Positions 1 through 9,729 are shown, numbered from the stretch's first letter. The stretch is DNA of 64,000 bases from Lewinellaceae bacterium (GCA_020636135.1 JACJYK010000003.1:577587-641586), one strand, 5' to 3'. Notes: generated by a model from the letters alone, not told the origin. Numbers and translations: made by a program.

Positions 1-1
1 T

Positions 2-1813
2 GCCGACCGGTCCATGGAGGCCATTGGCATTGAGGCCGGTGAATTATCATTCTGGAAATCCATGGAGCGCAGGTTTCCGGGCCTGGGAAAAGAATTTATG
101 CCTAGCCTGGATGAAGGTAGTTTTTTACTCATGCCTACCGCCATGCCTCACTCCGGCGTGGAGGCAAACCGGCAGACTGTCGCTCAGCTGGACATGCTAT
201 TAGCTAATATCCCGGAAGTGGACCTTGCCGTAGGGAAGGCCGGACGTGCAGAGAGCGCCCTGGATCCTGCACCCATTTTTATGTTCGAAAATGTGATTAA
301 CTACAAGCCGGAATACATCATCGACGCATCAGGAAGACGACTGACTTTTCAGGTGGATGGTGCGGGCAGGTATGTGCTGGCCACCGGCGACACTCTGAGT
401 CAGGAACAGATCCTGGCGCGTGGAATAGGAAGAGAGGCATTGATTCCCGATCAGCATGGCCAGTATTTTCGCAATTGGCGGCCCGAGATCAAGCATCCGG
501 ATGATATCTGGGACGAGATCGTGCGCGTAGCCCAGCTTCCGGGGATCACTTCCGCACCGAAATTACAGCCCATAGAAACCCGGCTGGTGATGTTACAGAC
601 CGGTATGCGGGCACCGATGGGCATTAAAGTTTTTGGCCCCGATCTGCAAACCATAGAAGTTTTCGGTCTGCGGCTGGAAGACTTGTTAAAACAAGTGGAT
701 GGCGTGAAAGCAGAAGCTGTTTTTGCCGACCGCATTGTTGGTAAGCCCTATCTCAATCTCAGGATCGACCGGGATGCCGCTTCCCGTTATGGTCTGAACA
801 TTGAGGACGTGCAGAGGTTTATTGAAGCCGCCATCGGTGGGGTCACCGTAGCCACCACCGTGGAAGGGCGGGAGCGCTATGATGTCCGGGTACGTTATCC
901 GCGTGAACTGCGTGATAACCCCGAGCGGATTCGCAATATGCTGATCCCGACTCCAGTGGGTCCTCAGGTCCCGTTAGGGGATCTGGTCCGGATCGAATAC
1001 CTTCCGGGGCCGCAGATGATCAAAAGTGAAGAGACCTTTTTGGTAGGTTTTGTCTTGTTTGACAAACAAGAAGGAAGGGCAGAGGTCGACGTGGTCGAGG
1101 CAGCTCAGGCTTTCCTGGCGGATAAGATCCGGACGGGCGAACTCGTCGTGCCGACTGGAGTACGCTATGTTTTTTCCGGCACCTATGAAAACCAGGTCCG
1201 TGCAGTCAAGCGTCTGGGGATCGTCATACCGCTCTGTTTGATCCTGATATTCCTGCTGTTGTATTTTCAGTTTAAGACGATCATTGCTTCCACCATTCAC
1301 TTCTCCGGGGTTTTTGTAGCCTTTGCCGGAGGATTTATTCTGATCTGGCTTTATGGCCAGGACTGGTTTCTGAATTTTTCCGTCGCCGATATGTCCATGC
1401 GGACCCTCTTTCAGATCCACCCGATCAATCTTAGTGTGGCGGTGTGGGTCGGATTCATTGCATTGTTCGGTATTGCAACGGATGATGGGGTCATTATGGG
1501 CACCTACATCCACCAGGTCTTTGAGGAGAAACAACCGCAGTCCGTCCCGGAAGTTCGTGCCGCAGTACTGGAAGCCGGAAAGAAAAGAGTTCGCCCGGCA
1601 ATGATGACGGCGGCAACGGCACTGATCGCTCTGCTACCCGTATTGACTTCCACGGGTAAAGGTGCCGATATCATGGTGCCAATGGCTATCCCCACCTTCG
1701 GAGGCATGTCCATTCAATTGATGACCATGTTTGTCGTCCCGGTATTACAAGCCCTGTGGCGCGAGAATGTGGTTAAAAAACAATCCAAATCGAAAAGTCA
1801 TGAAATTGCATAA
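2..1813 (+). CDS. CusA/CzcA-family heavy-metal RND efflux pump, 3' part
   Basis: C-terminal ~600 residues of an inner-membrane heavy-metal efflux RND transporter that drives metal ions (Cu/Ag class) out using the proton gradient. The frame is open from base 2 with no stop; the first Met (base 14) lies inside the periplasmic domain and is not the true start, so the gene is cut by the window edge. Seen: the pore-domain block with MPHSGVEANRQ, the FMFENVINYKPEYI segment, a QTGMRAPMGIKVFGP block, and then a cluster of hydrophobic helices ending in the last transmembrane segment before a Lys-rich tail. Family members are ~1,030-1,250 residues, so roughly half is present. The next gene starts inside its last 14 bases, which points to translational coupling within an efflux operon. 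Metal identity is inferred from the neighbouring metallochaperone and heavy-metal-binding adaptor. Confidence 0.93.
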   Translation, partial: ADRSMEAIGIEAGELSFWKSMERRFPGLGKEFMPSLDEGSFLLMPTAMPHSGVEANRQTVAQLDMLLANIPEVDLAVGKAGRAESALDPAPIFMFENVINYKPEYIIDASGRRLTFQVDGAGRYVLATGDTLSQEQILARGIGREALIPDQHGQYFRNWRPEIKHPDDIWDEIVRVAQLPGITSAPKLQPIETRLVMLQTGMRAPMGIKVFGPDLQTIEVFGLRLEDLLKQVDGVKAEAVFADRIVGKPYLNLRIDRDAASRYGLNIEDVQRFIEAAIGGVTVATTVEGRERYDVRVRYPRELRDNPERIRNMLIPTPVGPQVPLGDLVRIEYLPGPQMIKSEETFLVGFVLFDKQEGRAEVDVVEAAQAFLADKIRTGELVVPTGVRYVFSGTYENQVRAVKRLGIVIPLCLILIFLLLYFQFKTIIASTIHFSGVFVAFAGGFILIWLYGQDWFLNFSVADMSMRTLFQIHPINLSVAVWVGFIALFGIATDDGVIMGTYIHQVFEEKQPQSVPEVRAAVLEAGKKRVRPAMMTAATALIALLPVLTSTGKGADIMVPMAIPTFGGMSIQLMTMFVVPVLQALWRENVVKKQSKSKSHEIA

Positions 1814-3062
1814 ACCGAAAACCCACTGGTTGGGAATCCTTGCTGTGCTACTACTTAACGCCGGGATGACCGGAGCCCAGGAGTTGGACGATTACATCGG
1901 GATGGCATTAAAAAATAGTCCTGCCATCAAAGCTCAGGGGCTGGCATATGAAGCGTCCATGCAAAAAATCCCGCAGGTCCGGTCCTGGGCTGACCCCCAG
2001 GTCAATGCATCGCTTTTCATCAATCCGATGATGCTCCCTATGGGCAATCAGATCGGTAACCTGTCCGTCATGCAGATGCTGCCCAGAAAGAATGAGTTCA
2101 ACATTCGTGAATCATTGGCGACTGGTCAGGCTGATCTTAATCTCAAAGAAGGCCGTATCCTCGCCAACGATTTGATCTATCAGGTAACCACAGCGTGGTA
2201 TGCTCTGGTGGCTAATCGTGAAATGCAGGCCCTCCAGCAGCGGAATCTGGACCTCTTAGCGGATATTAAAACATTGGCCGAGGCACAGTTCCGTCAGGGC
2301 AATGCTTCGATGACAGACGTTTTACGGGTAGACGTCGTCAAGGATGATATTCAGACAAATCTTGAAATCCTGGCAGATGAACAATCTGCACGGGAGAAAC
2401 AGTTTAACCTATTGCTCAACCAGGATCCGGGCACTTCCTTAAAATACCCTGACACACTGGAAGCCCTGAATGCAGAGCTATTGCCTGTCACAACCTTTGA
2501 TGGCCATCCGCAGGCTGCGTTGCTGGATCAGCGTTCTGAAGTTGCGAATGCAATTATCGAAAGTACCAACCTCAGTCGCAAGCCGGTATTCGGGGTCGGA
2601 TTGCAATACACACCGCTTTACCGGCGCAAAAATGCATCCTTTGAGTTACCACCCAATACTGGAAGAGACATGATCATGCCAATGGCTACCGTGTCGATAC
2701 CCATCTGGCGCAAGCAATACGATGCTGCAGTCCGGGAACAGCATATCGCTCAGGCACAATTTGCCGAACAGAAGGAAGCGCTGTTTCTGGAATTGCGCAA
2801 AGACGAAGAGGAACTTGGTTATCAACTGGAAAAAACCAGGGCCAATCTGCTCAAGCGCGACCGTCAATACGCAACGACCCGACAGATCCTTGACTTACTG
2901 ATGTCCGAATACCAAAATGGCTCGGGAACGATGGAAGAATTATTACGGGTAGAACAGCAGTTGCTGAACTACCGTCTGGAGCAAATCGAATTGAAAATGA
3001 ATTATTATCAGCTGGAAGCCAAACGCAATATGCTGTACGGCAACCGCAATTACAACTATTAA
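1800..3062 (+). CDS. TolC/CusC-family outer-membrane efflux channel
   Basis: A 420-residue TolC-type protein, the outer-membrane duct of the metal efflux complex. The ATG at 1800 is chosen because it opens directly onto a signal peptide (MKLHKPKTHW then a hydrophobic run ending in GAQ); an upstream in-frame ATG at 1731 would add residues that have no signal character and overlap the pump gene by more. The body shows the two-fold helical-hairpin pattern of the family: long amphipathic coiled-coil stretches around residues 85-200 and 290-400, with the typical QGNASMTDVLRVDV and GSGTMEELLRVEQQL turns. The overlap with the pump gene and the 10-bp gap to the adaptor gene indicate one transcript. 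It is shorter in loops than E. coli TolC but within the range of Bacteroidota CusC-like proteins. Confidence 0.88.
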   Translation: MKLHKPKTHWLGILAVLLLNAGMTGAQELDDYIGMALKNSPAIKAQGLAYEASMQKIPQVRSWADPQVNASLFINPMMLPMGNQIGNLSVMQMLPRKNEFNIRESLATGQADLNLKEGRILANDLIYQVTTAWYALVANREMQALQQRNLDLLADIKTLAEAQFRQGNASMTDVLRVDVVKDDIQTNLEILADEQSAREKQFNLLLNQDPGTSLKYPDTLEALNAELLPVTTFDGHPQAALLDQRSEVANAIIESTNLSRKPVFGVGLQYTPLYRRKNASFELPPNTGRDMIMPMATVSIPIWRKQYDAAVREQHIAQAQFAEQKEALFLELRKDEEELGYQLEKTRANLLKRDRQYATTRQILDLLMSEYQNGSGTMEELLRVEQQLLNYRLEQIELKMNYYQLEAKRNMLYGNRNYNY

Positions 3063-3072
3063 CCAGATCTCT

Positions 3073-4806
3073 ATGAAATCACAAACGCGAACCTTGATAC
3101 TGGCCGTTTTGGTCACGCTCGTGCTAGGAATACTGATCGGCAGGTGGCTGGCACCAAAACAGCAGCATATGCCGTCATCTGAAGTTACCTCTACCGAGTC
3201 TTCTGTTACCGAATGGACTTGTTCCATGCACCCGCAGATCCGGCAGCATGAACCCGGCAAGTGCCCCATCTGTGGTATGGACCTCATACCGGTAGGAAAC
3301 CTGTCCGGAGACGACAATCCAATGGAGATTAGCATGAGCCCCACAGCGGTTCAGCTGGCAAATATTCAGACCGCAGTGATCCGGACGGGCCAGGCGGAAA
3401 AGGAGATCCGTGTCATCGGAAAGGTACAGGCCGATGAACGCCGGGTTTTCTCCCAGGTGACACATCTGGAAGGCCGGATCGAGTCCCTGGAGATCAATTT
3501 TACCGGTGAACCGGTGACCAAAGGTCAGACACTGGCTACCATTTATTCGCCAGACCTGGTTACAGGCCAGCAGGAGCTCTTTACCGCCTATACCCTGCGT
3601 AATTCCCAGCCGGCGCTGTACGAGGCAGCCCGTGAGAAATTGAAAAACTGGAAAATTTCCGATGCACAGATCGATGCCATTATCGCTGCAGGCAAGCCCC
3701 GGGAAACTTTCCCGATCACCGCTGACGTAGGTGGGCTGGTGATGGCCAAGAAAGTCAATCTGGGGGACTATGTGATGCGCGGAATGCCTTTGTATGATAT
3801 TGTAGACCTGAGTAGGATCTGGGTCCTTTTTGACATTTACGAACAAGACCTTAGCCTGGTCCATGTTGGGAGTAAGATTGAATTTACCTTTCAGTCCATT
3901 CCCGGACAGACCTACTCGGGTAAGATAACATTCATCGATCCGGTTATTGATCCGATGACGCGATCAGCAAAAGCCAGGGTGGAAATTCCCAACAACAATG
4001 GCCAGTTGAAACCTGAAATGTTTGCCTCCGGGTTTATGCGTATACCCGTAGGATCCCGGCGGCAGCAGATTGTGATTCCGGCATCTGCAGTATTGTGGAC
4101 CGGTGAGCGTTCCCTGGTTTATGTGAAGAATCCCGATATGGGCACACCTTCTTTTCAAATGCATGAGATCACCCTCGGACCGAATCTGGGTAATGAATAC
4201 CTGGTTAAGTCTGGACTGGAGACCGGCATGGAAATCGTCGTGAATGGCACCTTTGCAGTTGACGCAGCAGCCCAGCTGGCCGGTAAACCAAGCATGATGA
4301 GTCCCAGGACCTTGCCAGCAAGCACGATGGACACCATCCCCAGGCTGGCGGAAGTTCCGCCGGCATTCCACCGGGCAATCGGTGCTTTGCTGACCGATTA
4401 CCTGGTTTTAAAAGATGCTCTGGTTGCAGGAGATATCGTCAATGCACCTCAAATCGTGTCCCGGCTCTTTATCAAGGCAGAGCAAATGCCACTGGAGGAT
4501 CTTAAAGGCGATGCATCGGCCATAGTACGCAATCAGATCGGTGCCATGAAAGAGACGCTGAAACAAATGCAGCAGAATGATCAACTGGAGGCTTTACGGG
4601 CTCAATTCAAACCGTTGTCCAAACTGATGATCGACTTTGCGACAGCATTTGGGCCATTCGAACAGCCGGTCTATGTTCAGCATTGCCCAATGGCCGATCA
4701 TAACAAAGGTGCTGACTGGCTCAGTGTCCAGAAAAACATTCGCAACCCTTATTTTGGCGATGCGATGTTGACTTGTGGGTCCACGATCCGGGAAATTAAT
4801 GACTAG
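3073..4806 (+). CDS. CusB-type RND adaptor with heavy-metal-binding and DUF3347 domains
   Basis: A 577-residue periplasmic membrane-fusion protein that links pump and channel. Order seen: an N-terminal signal/anchor helix (residues ~5-25); a short heavy-metal-binding domain around residues 48-75 with the C-SMHP and CPICGMDL motifs; the barrel-sandwich/lipoyl hybrid and beta-barrel parts of an HlyD/CusB adaptor (FTGEPVTKGQTLATIYSPDL, VFDIYEQDLSLV); and a C-terminal DUF3347-like domain (~residues 440-577) containing VQHCPMADHNKGADWLS and the end Cys of MLTCG. The extra Cys/Met/His-rich modules fit Cu/Ag loading of the pump. The DUF3347 part is common in Bacteroidota copper adaptors but is not present in E. 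coli CusB. Confidence 0.92.
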   Translation: MKSQTRTLILAVLVTLVLGILIGRWLAPKQQHMPSSEVTSTESSVTEWTCSMHPQIRQHEPGKCPICGMDLIPVGNLSGDDNPMEISMSPTAVQLANIQTAVIRTGQAEKEIRVIGKVQADERRVFSQVTHLEGRIESLEINFTGEPVTKGQTLATIYSPDLVTGQQELFTAYTLRNSQPALYEAAREKLKNWKISDAQIDAIIAAGKPRETFPITADVGGLVMAKKVNLGDYVMRGMPLYDIVDLSRIWVLFDIYEQDLSLVHVGSKIEFTFQSIPGQTYSGKITFIDPVIDPMTRSAKARVEIPNNNGQLKPEMFASGFMRIPVGSRRQQIVIPASAVLWTGERSLVYVKNPDMGTPSFQMHEITLGPNLGNEYLVKSGLETGMEIVVNGTFAVDAAAQLAGKPSMMSPRTLPASTMDTIPRLAEVPPAFHRAIGALLTDYLVLKDALVAGDIVNAPQIVSRLFIKAEQMPLEDLKGDASAIVRNQIGAMKETLKQMQQNDQLEALRAQFKPLSKLMIDFATAFGPFEQPVYVQHCPMADHNKGADWLSVQKNIRNPYFGDAMLTCGSTIREIND

Positions 4807-4876
4807 GAAGATGAAGGGGATATCGTACATCCTTCCTGCCAATGATTTGTTTATAATGGATAATTAAAGTTTGGAT

Positions 4877-5101
4877 ATGAAAAAGACTTTTGAGGTTACT
4901 GGCATGACGTGTAATCATTGTGTGCATTCGGTGCAACGCCTGTTACAAAGCATGGACGAAGTGACCGACGTACGGGTTTCGCTGGAACCTCCACAAGCGA
5001 CCATTGAGGCAGACAAAGATTACAGCCTGGATGAATTGAATGCCCAGCTGGCAGCACACAGCAATTACCGGGTGGAAAAAATGATCTCTGAAAGGTCGTA
5101 A
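4877..5101 (+). CDS. HMA-domain metallochaperone (CopZ-like)
   Basis: A 74-residue single heavy-metal-associated domain with the ferredoxin-like HMA pattern and the metal-binding MTCNHC motif at residues ~11-16. It probably delivers Cu(I) in the cytoplasm or to the neighbouring efflux system. The ATG at 4877 is preferred to the TTG six bases upstream; homologues begin a few residues before the first strand. It lies 70 bp after the adaptor gene on the same strand, so it can be the last gene of the copper operon. The Zn-type versus Cu-type preference cannot be read from the motif alone; context favours copper. Confidence 0.9.
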   Translation: MKKTFEVTGMTCNHCVHSVQRLLQSMDEVTDVRVSLEPPQATIEADKDYSLDELNAQLAAHSNYRVEKMISERS

Positions 5102-5202
5102 GACACATTTTTCCGACTGATCTTGATCATTAAATCCGGTGATTTAGTTTCCAGCAAATCAATACGCCATGGTTTAATTTAAGGATATAAAACCAGTGCA
5201 TT

Positions 5203-6000
5203 ATGCGTATCCTGATCCCGTATGATTTCTCCAGCAATGCGCAGCATGCATTGCGTTATGCCTTAAACGTGTATCCTGCTGCAGAGCATGACATCACGTT
5301 GGTGCATATCTTCCTGACGGATTCGATCAGACCGGTGCTTCCTCTGCCGGATGATCACCTTATCCGGAAAGAAATCATTCAAAATCTGCGTGAAGCGGTG
5401 GCTTCCTTTGATGATGCACAACGCATCAAGCTGGAGGCAGCCTATGGCTTACCCAATGAAGTATTGATCGATATGGTCAAAGAGCGATCCATCAACCTGA
5501 TCGTCATGGGAACCCATGGTGCCGACCAGGCTTATCGTCTCTTATTGGGCACTCATGCTTCCTATCTTGCCAGTCATGCCGACTGTGCAGTGTACATAAT
5601 CCCTGAACATAGCGTACTGCAATCCCCGAAAAGAGTGGCGTTGGCTATCGACCCGCATCACCCGGTGGTCCCTGAGAACATTGAACTCATCAAGAGCCTG
5701 CCATTGGAGCATTTGGAAATTATCTCAGTCGCCAATAGTCAGAAGCAAGCAGACGAGATCGAAGAACTGGCCTGGCTGCTAGAGTTGCGGAAACTGGATA
5801 TGTTCTCCATGGAAGTTATAGAACCGGCCGGAAGCATCGACCAGACCCTGGAAAAGCTGGTGAAGGAAAAATCCATTGGCCTGGTAAGCCTTATCCGGCG
5901 TAAACACCACTTCCCGGAAAGCTTATTCCATGACAGTGTGCTGTCCAGGATAACCAAAAACGCAAAAATGCCGGTGCTGGTCCTGCCGGGCGAATCCTAA
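5203..6000 (+). CDS. Universal stress protein, tandem UspA-type
   Basis: A 265-residue cytoplasmic protein with two Usp-like halves. The first half (residues 1-145) carries the nucleotide-binding pattern GTHGADQAYRLLLGTHASY, in which the final G-S/T pair of ATP-binding Usp proteins is recognisable. The second half is more diverged and ends in a PVLVLPG strand typical of Usp C termini. ATG at 5203 opens directly onto the first beta strand (MRILIPYDFS). It follows the copper operon at ~100 bp with its own upstream region. Role in general stress is family knowledge; no specific ligand can be inferred. Confidence 0.88.
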   Translation: MRILIPYDFSSNAQHALRYALNVYPAAEHDITLVHIFLTDSIRPVLPLPDDHLIRKEIIQNLREAVASFDDAQRIKLEAAYGLPNEVLIDMVKERSINLIVMGTHGADQAYRLLLGTHASYLASHADCAVYIIPEHSVLQSPKRVALAIDPHHPVVPENIELIKSLPLEHLEIISVANSQKQADEIEELAWLLELRKLDMFSMEVIEPAGSIDQTLEKLVKEKSIGLVSLIRRKHHFPESLFHDSVLSRITKNAKMPVLVLPGES

Positions 6001-6091
6001 TTTCTGCTTGTTTTGTGTAATTCTTTTTCTTCTGAGGAATGAATTTGGTTTTCACTCGTTCTACTTTTAAGGATTGAAACCATCCATCTTT

Positions 6092-6724
6092 ATGTTATCT
6101 GAAAAAGAAGAACAACTAAACACCTATACACACGGACTTGGCCTTTTATTTGGGCTGGTCGCTTTGCCCTTATTACTCATCCAGGCCTATCAGAATGCCG
6201 CTATGGACCTCTTTATGGCCATTCTGATCTACAGCATTTGCTTCACCCTGCTCTACCTCGCATCGACGCTTTATCATGGCATCCGCAATCCGCGCCTGAA
6301 GGAAATACTAAAGACCGTCGATCACATCAGTATTTATTTTAAGATCGCCGGGACTTATACACCCTTCATCATCGGTTTTCTGTACGGGCAGGAACAGATG
6401 GTTTTTATGATGGTGATATGGAGCATCGTCCTGCTGGGTACGTTGTTTAAGCTGCGGTATACCGGAAAATTTGAAAAGCTTTCGGTTGCACTCTACCTGA
6501 TCATGGGATGGCTGGTGGTATTCAGGGCTCCAACTTTTTACGATCGCATGCCCATGAGCATTATCCTTTTCATCATCCTTGGCGGACTGGCATTCACGAT
6601 CGGGGTTTATTTCTACCGCCGCGATGATCGCCGCTACTATCACGCCATATGGCATGTGTTCACCCTGGCTGGAAGCATTCTTCATTATATCGCAGTTCTT
6701 TTGATCATCCATTCCTGGAGTTAG
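6092..6724 (+). CDS. Hemolysin III / YqfA-type (PAQR family) membrane protein
   Basis: A 210-residue seven-helix integral membrane protein of the hemolysin III/TrhA group. Seen: the N-terminal EEQLNTYTHGLGL motif, the STLYHGIRNP segment with the conserved His, the TVDHISIYFKIAGTYTPF block, and a C-terminal HAIWHVFTLAGSILHYI helix with the paired His that bind a metal in PAQR proteins. The ATG at 6092 is chosen over a TTG at 6074 because it places the start just before the EEQLNTYTHG motif, as in homologues. Function in bacteria is proposed to be membrane-fluidity control; the hemolysin name is historical. Confidence 0.9.
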   Translation: MLSEKEEQLNTYTHGLGLLFGLVALPLLLIQAYQNAAMDLFMAILIYSICFTLLYLASTLYHGIRNPRLKEILKTVDHISIYFKIAGTYTPFIIGFLYGQEQMVFMMVIWSIVLLGTLFKLRYTGKFEKLSVALYLIMGWLVVFRAPTFYDRMPMSIILFIILGGLAFTIGVYFYRRDDRRYYHAIWHVFTLAGSILHYIAVLLIIHSWS

Positions 6725-6760
6725 GATCAGTCAATCGCTTACATAACTTTATCTTTGGCC

Positions 6761-7981
6761 ATGCACTATCAGGTTGTTGTCATCGGGGGCGGGGCAGCCG
6801 GTTTTTTTGGCGCTATCACATTGGCAGAGGCACTGCCTGGCGTACGCATCCTCATACTTGAGCAGGGTAAAAACGTACTCGAGAAAGTCCGGATCTCCGG
6901 TGGCGGCCGGTGCAATGTTACCAATGCCTGTGAGGATCCTGCGGAACTGGTAGGATACTATCCCCGGGGTCACAAGGAATTGCTTGGGCCTTTTTACCAC
7001 TTTGGACCTGCCCAGATGAAAGGCTGGCTGACTGATCATGGAGTGAAGCTTAAAACCGAAGATGATGGTCGCGTATTTCCGGCATCCGACCAGTCGGAAA
7101 CCATCATCGATTGTTTTCTTCATTATTGTAAAAAGTATGGCATCGACCTGATCACTTCCCGAAAAGTGACAGGAATAGTCCACCATGACCAGGAAGATTA
7201 CCCTTTTCAGGTGCAGACGAAGCAAGGAAGTATTCAGACAAAATACTTGTTGGTAACACCCGGATCGCAGGCCACCATCTGGAAAATGCTGGAACATCTG
7301 GGCCACCGGATCGTAGCACCGGTGCCGTCATTGTTTACGTTTCAGATCAAAGATCCACGGATAATAGCATTGGCCGGTATCCAGGTTCCACATGCACATG
7401 TATCGATCCGGGACACCCACCTGGAAGCCGAAGGGCCTTTGCTTATCACCCACTGGGGAGTTAGCGGACCCGCAATCCTGAAATTATCAGCCTGGGGCGC
7501 CCGTGTCCTCCATGACCAGAATTACCGGTTTGAACTGCTGATCAACTGGAATCCACACTGGACACTGGATGATGTCCGGCAATTGGCTGCTAAAGAATCA
7601 AAAAAGCAGGTAAAGAATACCAGCATTCCTCCGGTACCCCGGCGGCTGTGGCATGCATTGCTGCAGGATTTTCCTGGCCTGGAGCAGAATTGGAACACGT
7701 GCATCCCTACAGATCTGAACCAGATCCTGGAACACATCACGTCCTCACAGTGGCAGGTGACCGGCAAGGCAACTTTCAAAGATGAATTTGTCACCTCCGG
7801 TGGTGTTGACCTGAAAGAAATTGATTTCAAGACCTTTCGCAGTCGCAAAGTTCCGGGAATGTACCTGGCTGGTGAAGTGCTGAATATTGATGCCCTGACC
7901 GGCGGATTCAATTTTCAGGCCGCCTGGACCGGTGCTTATCTTGCCGCCCAGGCTATGGCCAGAGAACTTGAAACGGGTTAG
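6761..7981 (+). CDS. BaiN/HI0933-family FAD-dependent oxidoreductase
   Basis: A 406-residue flavoprotein. The N terminus has the dinucleotide-binding VVIGGGAAGFFGAI Rossmann motif, followed by VRISGGGRCNVTNAC, the signature of the HI0933/YhiN/BaiN group. The C-terminal GMYLAGEVLNIDALTGGFN segment is the second FAD contact typical of the family. The ATG at 6761 replaces an upstream TTG because it sits immediately before the first strand. The physiological substrate of this family is mostly unknown. It overlaps the convergent lipoprotein gene by four bases. Confidence 0.92.
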   Translation: MHYQVVVIGGGAAGFFGAITLAEALPGVRILILEQGKNVLEKVRISGGGRCNVTNACEDPAELVGYYPRGHKELLGPFYHFGPAQMKGWLTDHGVKLKTEDDGRVFPASDQSETIIDCFLHYCKKYGIDLITSRKVTGIVHHDQEDYPFQVQTKQGSIQTKYLLVTPGSQATIWKMLEHLGHRIVAPVPSLFTFQIKDPRIIALAGIQVPHAHVSIRDTHLEAEGPLLITHWGVSGPAILKLSAWGARVLHDQNYRFELLINWNPHWTLDDVRQLAAKESKKQVKNTSIPPVPRRLWHALLQDFPGLEQNWNTCIPTDLNQILEHITSSQWQVTGKATFKDEFVTSGGVDLKEIDFKTFRSRKVPGMYLAGEVLNIDALTGGFNFQAAWTGAYLAAQAMARELETG

Positions 7982-8322
7982 TTTTCCGGTGCTCCATTTT
8001 GCACCCAGCAGGTGATCAGTTTGATTTGAGCTTCGCTAAGGGCGGTAGCTCCTGCGGGTGGCATGGATTTATCGGAGACCCGTGATTGGATGCTGCTGGC
8101 AAATGTCTTTACTGCAGTGTAAGTATCGTATTTGGGTTGTGGCACATCACCGGTATGACACCCGGACAGTGCACAACTCGATTTGATGATCGATTGGATA
8201 CCGTTGTTCCAGGTAGCCGTTACGCCATCACATGTATCGGTGGGAGTTGGGTCTCCGGATTTACTGCACTGCAAAAGGGTCAGGGAGAGGATGAATCCCA
8301 GGAATAGGAGTCTCTTGATCAT
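7978..8322 (-). CDS. Cytochrome-type lipoprotein with a CX4CH motif
   Basis: A 114-residue exported protein. Using the ATG at 8322 gives a compact lipoprotein signal peptide with lipobox Leu-Leu-Gln-Cys (Cys19); a longer upstream reading would bury this signal. The mature part contains CALSGCHTG, i.e. two Cys four residues apart followed by His, and a downstream Met (KSMPP) that could be the second axial ligand. This matches the small planctomycete-type/Bacteroidota c-type cytochrome-like lipoproteins in which the haem motif is CX4CH instead of CXXCH. Haem attachment is inferred, not visible. It is convergent to the BaiN gene. Confidence 0.75.
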   Translation of the reverse strand: MIKRLLFLGFILSLTLLQCSKSGDPTPTDTCDGVTATWNNGIQSIIKSSCALSGCHTGDVPQPKYDTYTAVKTFASSIQSRVSDKSMPPAGATALSEAQIKLITCWVQNGAPEN

Positions 8323-8493
8323 AGATATAAGCTTTTCACCAGCAAAATAGTATTGATAGCGTATTCTTTTGTCAATAACCGGATGAACGGGAATAAGCAC
8401 AGTACGAGAAGGTAAGATAACCTGGTTGAACGCTGGTTAGCCTCTGTGGATTGGATTTCGGAAAGTACAGGCTATCCGGTTATTAAGTGGGAT

Positions 8494-9594
8494 TTATACA
8501 GCAGAATCCTGGATTTGATCGCGGTCGATCAATCCCATTTTCAGGGCGCGTTCCTCCCATTTTTCCCGGGCTAATTGTTGTAGATCCGCAGTGGCATCAG
8601 ACTCATCTACGATCTCCAGTCCCAGGATGGTCTCAATGACATCCTCTACCGTGAGCAGACCGACGACGCTACCGTATTCATCGATGACGATGGCGATATG
8701 GGTCCGCTGGTGCATTAAGCGGTCAAAGACCTGTGGTATGGGTAAGTTATCAGCAATAAAGAGGATGGGCCTCCGGATTTGTGACAACGACTGGAGACCT
8801 TGTTGCTGGAGCAGTTTGAGCAAGAGTTCGTCCTTTAGAAAAAACCCGGTGATGTGGTCCGGCTCATCCTGATAAACGGGGATTCGGGAGAACCGCATCT
8901 TCGGATGCGTGCGGTAATATTCATCGAGGGTCATGTCCTGATTGGCCAGGTGCATCACTGTCCGCGGTGTCATCACATCCCTGCTGGTGAGCTTGTTCAG
9001 TTCAAGTAAATTGCGGATCATCACGGATTCGTTCTCGGCAAGTACGCCACTCTCTTTGCCGGCATGGGCCAGAGCTACGTAATCGGCACGGCTCAAAACA
9101 CTACGATCCTTATCCGACTTCAGTTTCCTGGTAATCACCTGACTGAGCCAAACCAGCGGAGCCAGGACGAAGAGTAATATGCGCAATGACCGGATGGTGA
9201 ATGTCGCCAGCTGTTGCCAGTAATTGGCGCCAATCGTCTTAGGAATGATCTCCGAAAATATGAGGATGGCCAGCGTCATCAGGGCAGCAATAACCGATTC
9301 GGCATTCAGATGCAGTCCGGCGATCTGCCATCCGGAGTCACCAAATAATTTTCCAGCCTGCGCTCCTACACCGATGGCCCCGACGGTATGCGCGATGGTA
9401 TTGAGCGTCAGGATTGCCGATAAAGGCCGGTCAATGTCATCCTTGTAAACCAATAGAGTTCCTGCGATCTCATCCTCATCCTGGATCTTCCGGCTAATGA
9501 AAGAAGGTGTAATGCTTAACAATACCGCTTCCCAGATCGAGCATAAGAAGGAAAACAGCAGCGAGACAAAAAAGAAAATCAATAACAGGACCAT
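8494..9594 (-). CDS. CNNM-domain (DUF21) and CBS-pair membrane protein
   Basis: A 366-residue CorC/HlyC-type protein: an N-terminal transmembrane CNNM domain (residues ~1-150, with SEIIPKTIGANYW), then two CBS modules (~residues 190-330, with MTPRTVM, FSRIPVY and VVGLLTVEDVIETILG). Members are linked to Mg2+/Co2+ transport or homeostasis. It stops shortly after the CBS pair and lacks the C-terminal transporter-associated CorC_HlyC domain of longer paralogues. ATG at 9594 starts directly at the first membrane helix. It is divergent from the adenine deaminase gene with a 135-bp shared upstream region. Confidence 0.92.
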   Translation of the reverse strand: MVLLLIFFFVSLLFSFLCSIWEAVLLSITPSFISRKIQDEDEIAGTLLVYKDDIDRPLSAILTLNTIAHTVGAIGVGAQAGKLFGDSGWQIAGLHLNAESVIAALMTLAILIFSEIIPKTIGANYWQQLATFTIRSLRILLFVLAPLVWLSQVITRKLKSDKDRSVLSRADYVALAHAGKESGVLAENESVMIRNLLELNKLTSRDVMTPRTVMHLANQDMTLDEYYRTHPKMRFSRIPVYQDEPDHITGFFLKDELLLKLLQQQGLQSLSQIRRPILFIADNLPIPQVFDRLMHQRTHIAIVIDEYGSVVGLLTVEDVIETILGLEIVDESDATADLQQLAREKWEERALKMGLIDRDQIQDSAV

Positions 9595-9729
9595 TCCACA
9601 ATATACGACGCCGGAGGGAGTAGACTAAATAGGATCGTTTTTGATCCGGCTGCCGGAAGAGGAAGCCCACCATAAGAAAACCGCTTTATTTTCTAAATTG
9701 CTACCGACTTCTAACAAAAACAACGTAAG

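Noticed and set aside
974..1534. Long minus-strand ORF of 186 codons inside the RND pump gene
   Set aside because: It is antisense to clear transporter coding sequence and has no family features.
6749..7306. Minus-strand ORF of 185 codons inside the BaiN-type gene
   Set aside because: Shadow of a conserved gene with obvious FAD motifs on the plus strand.
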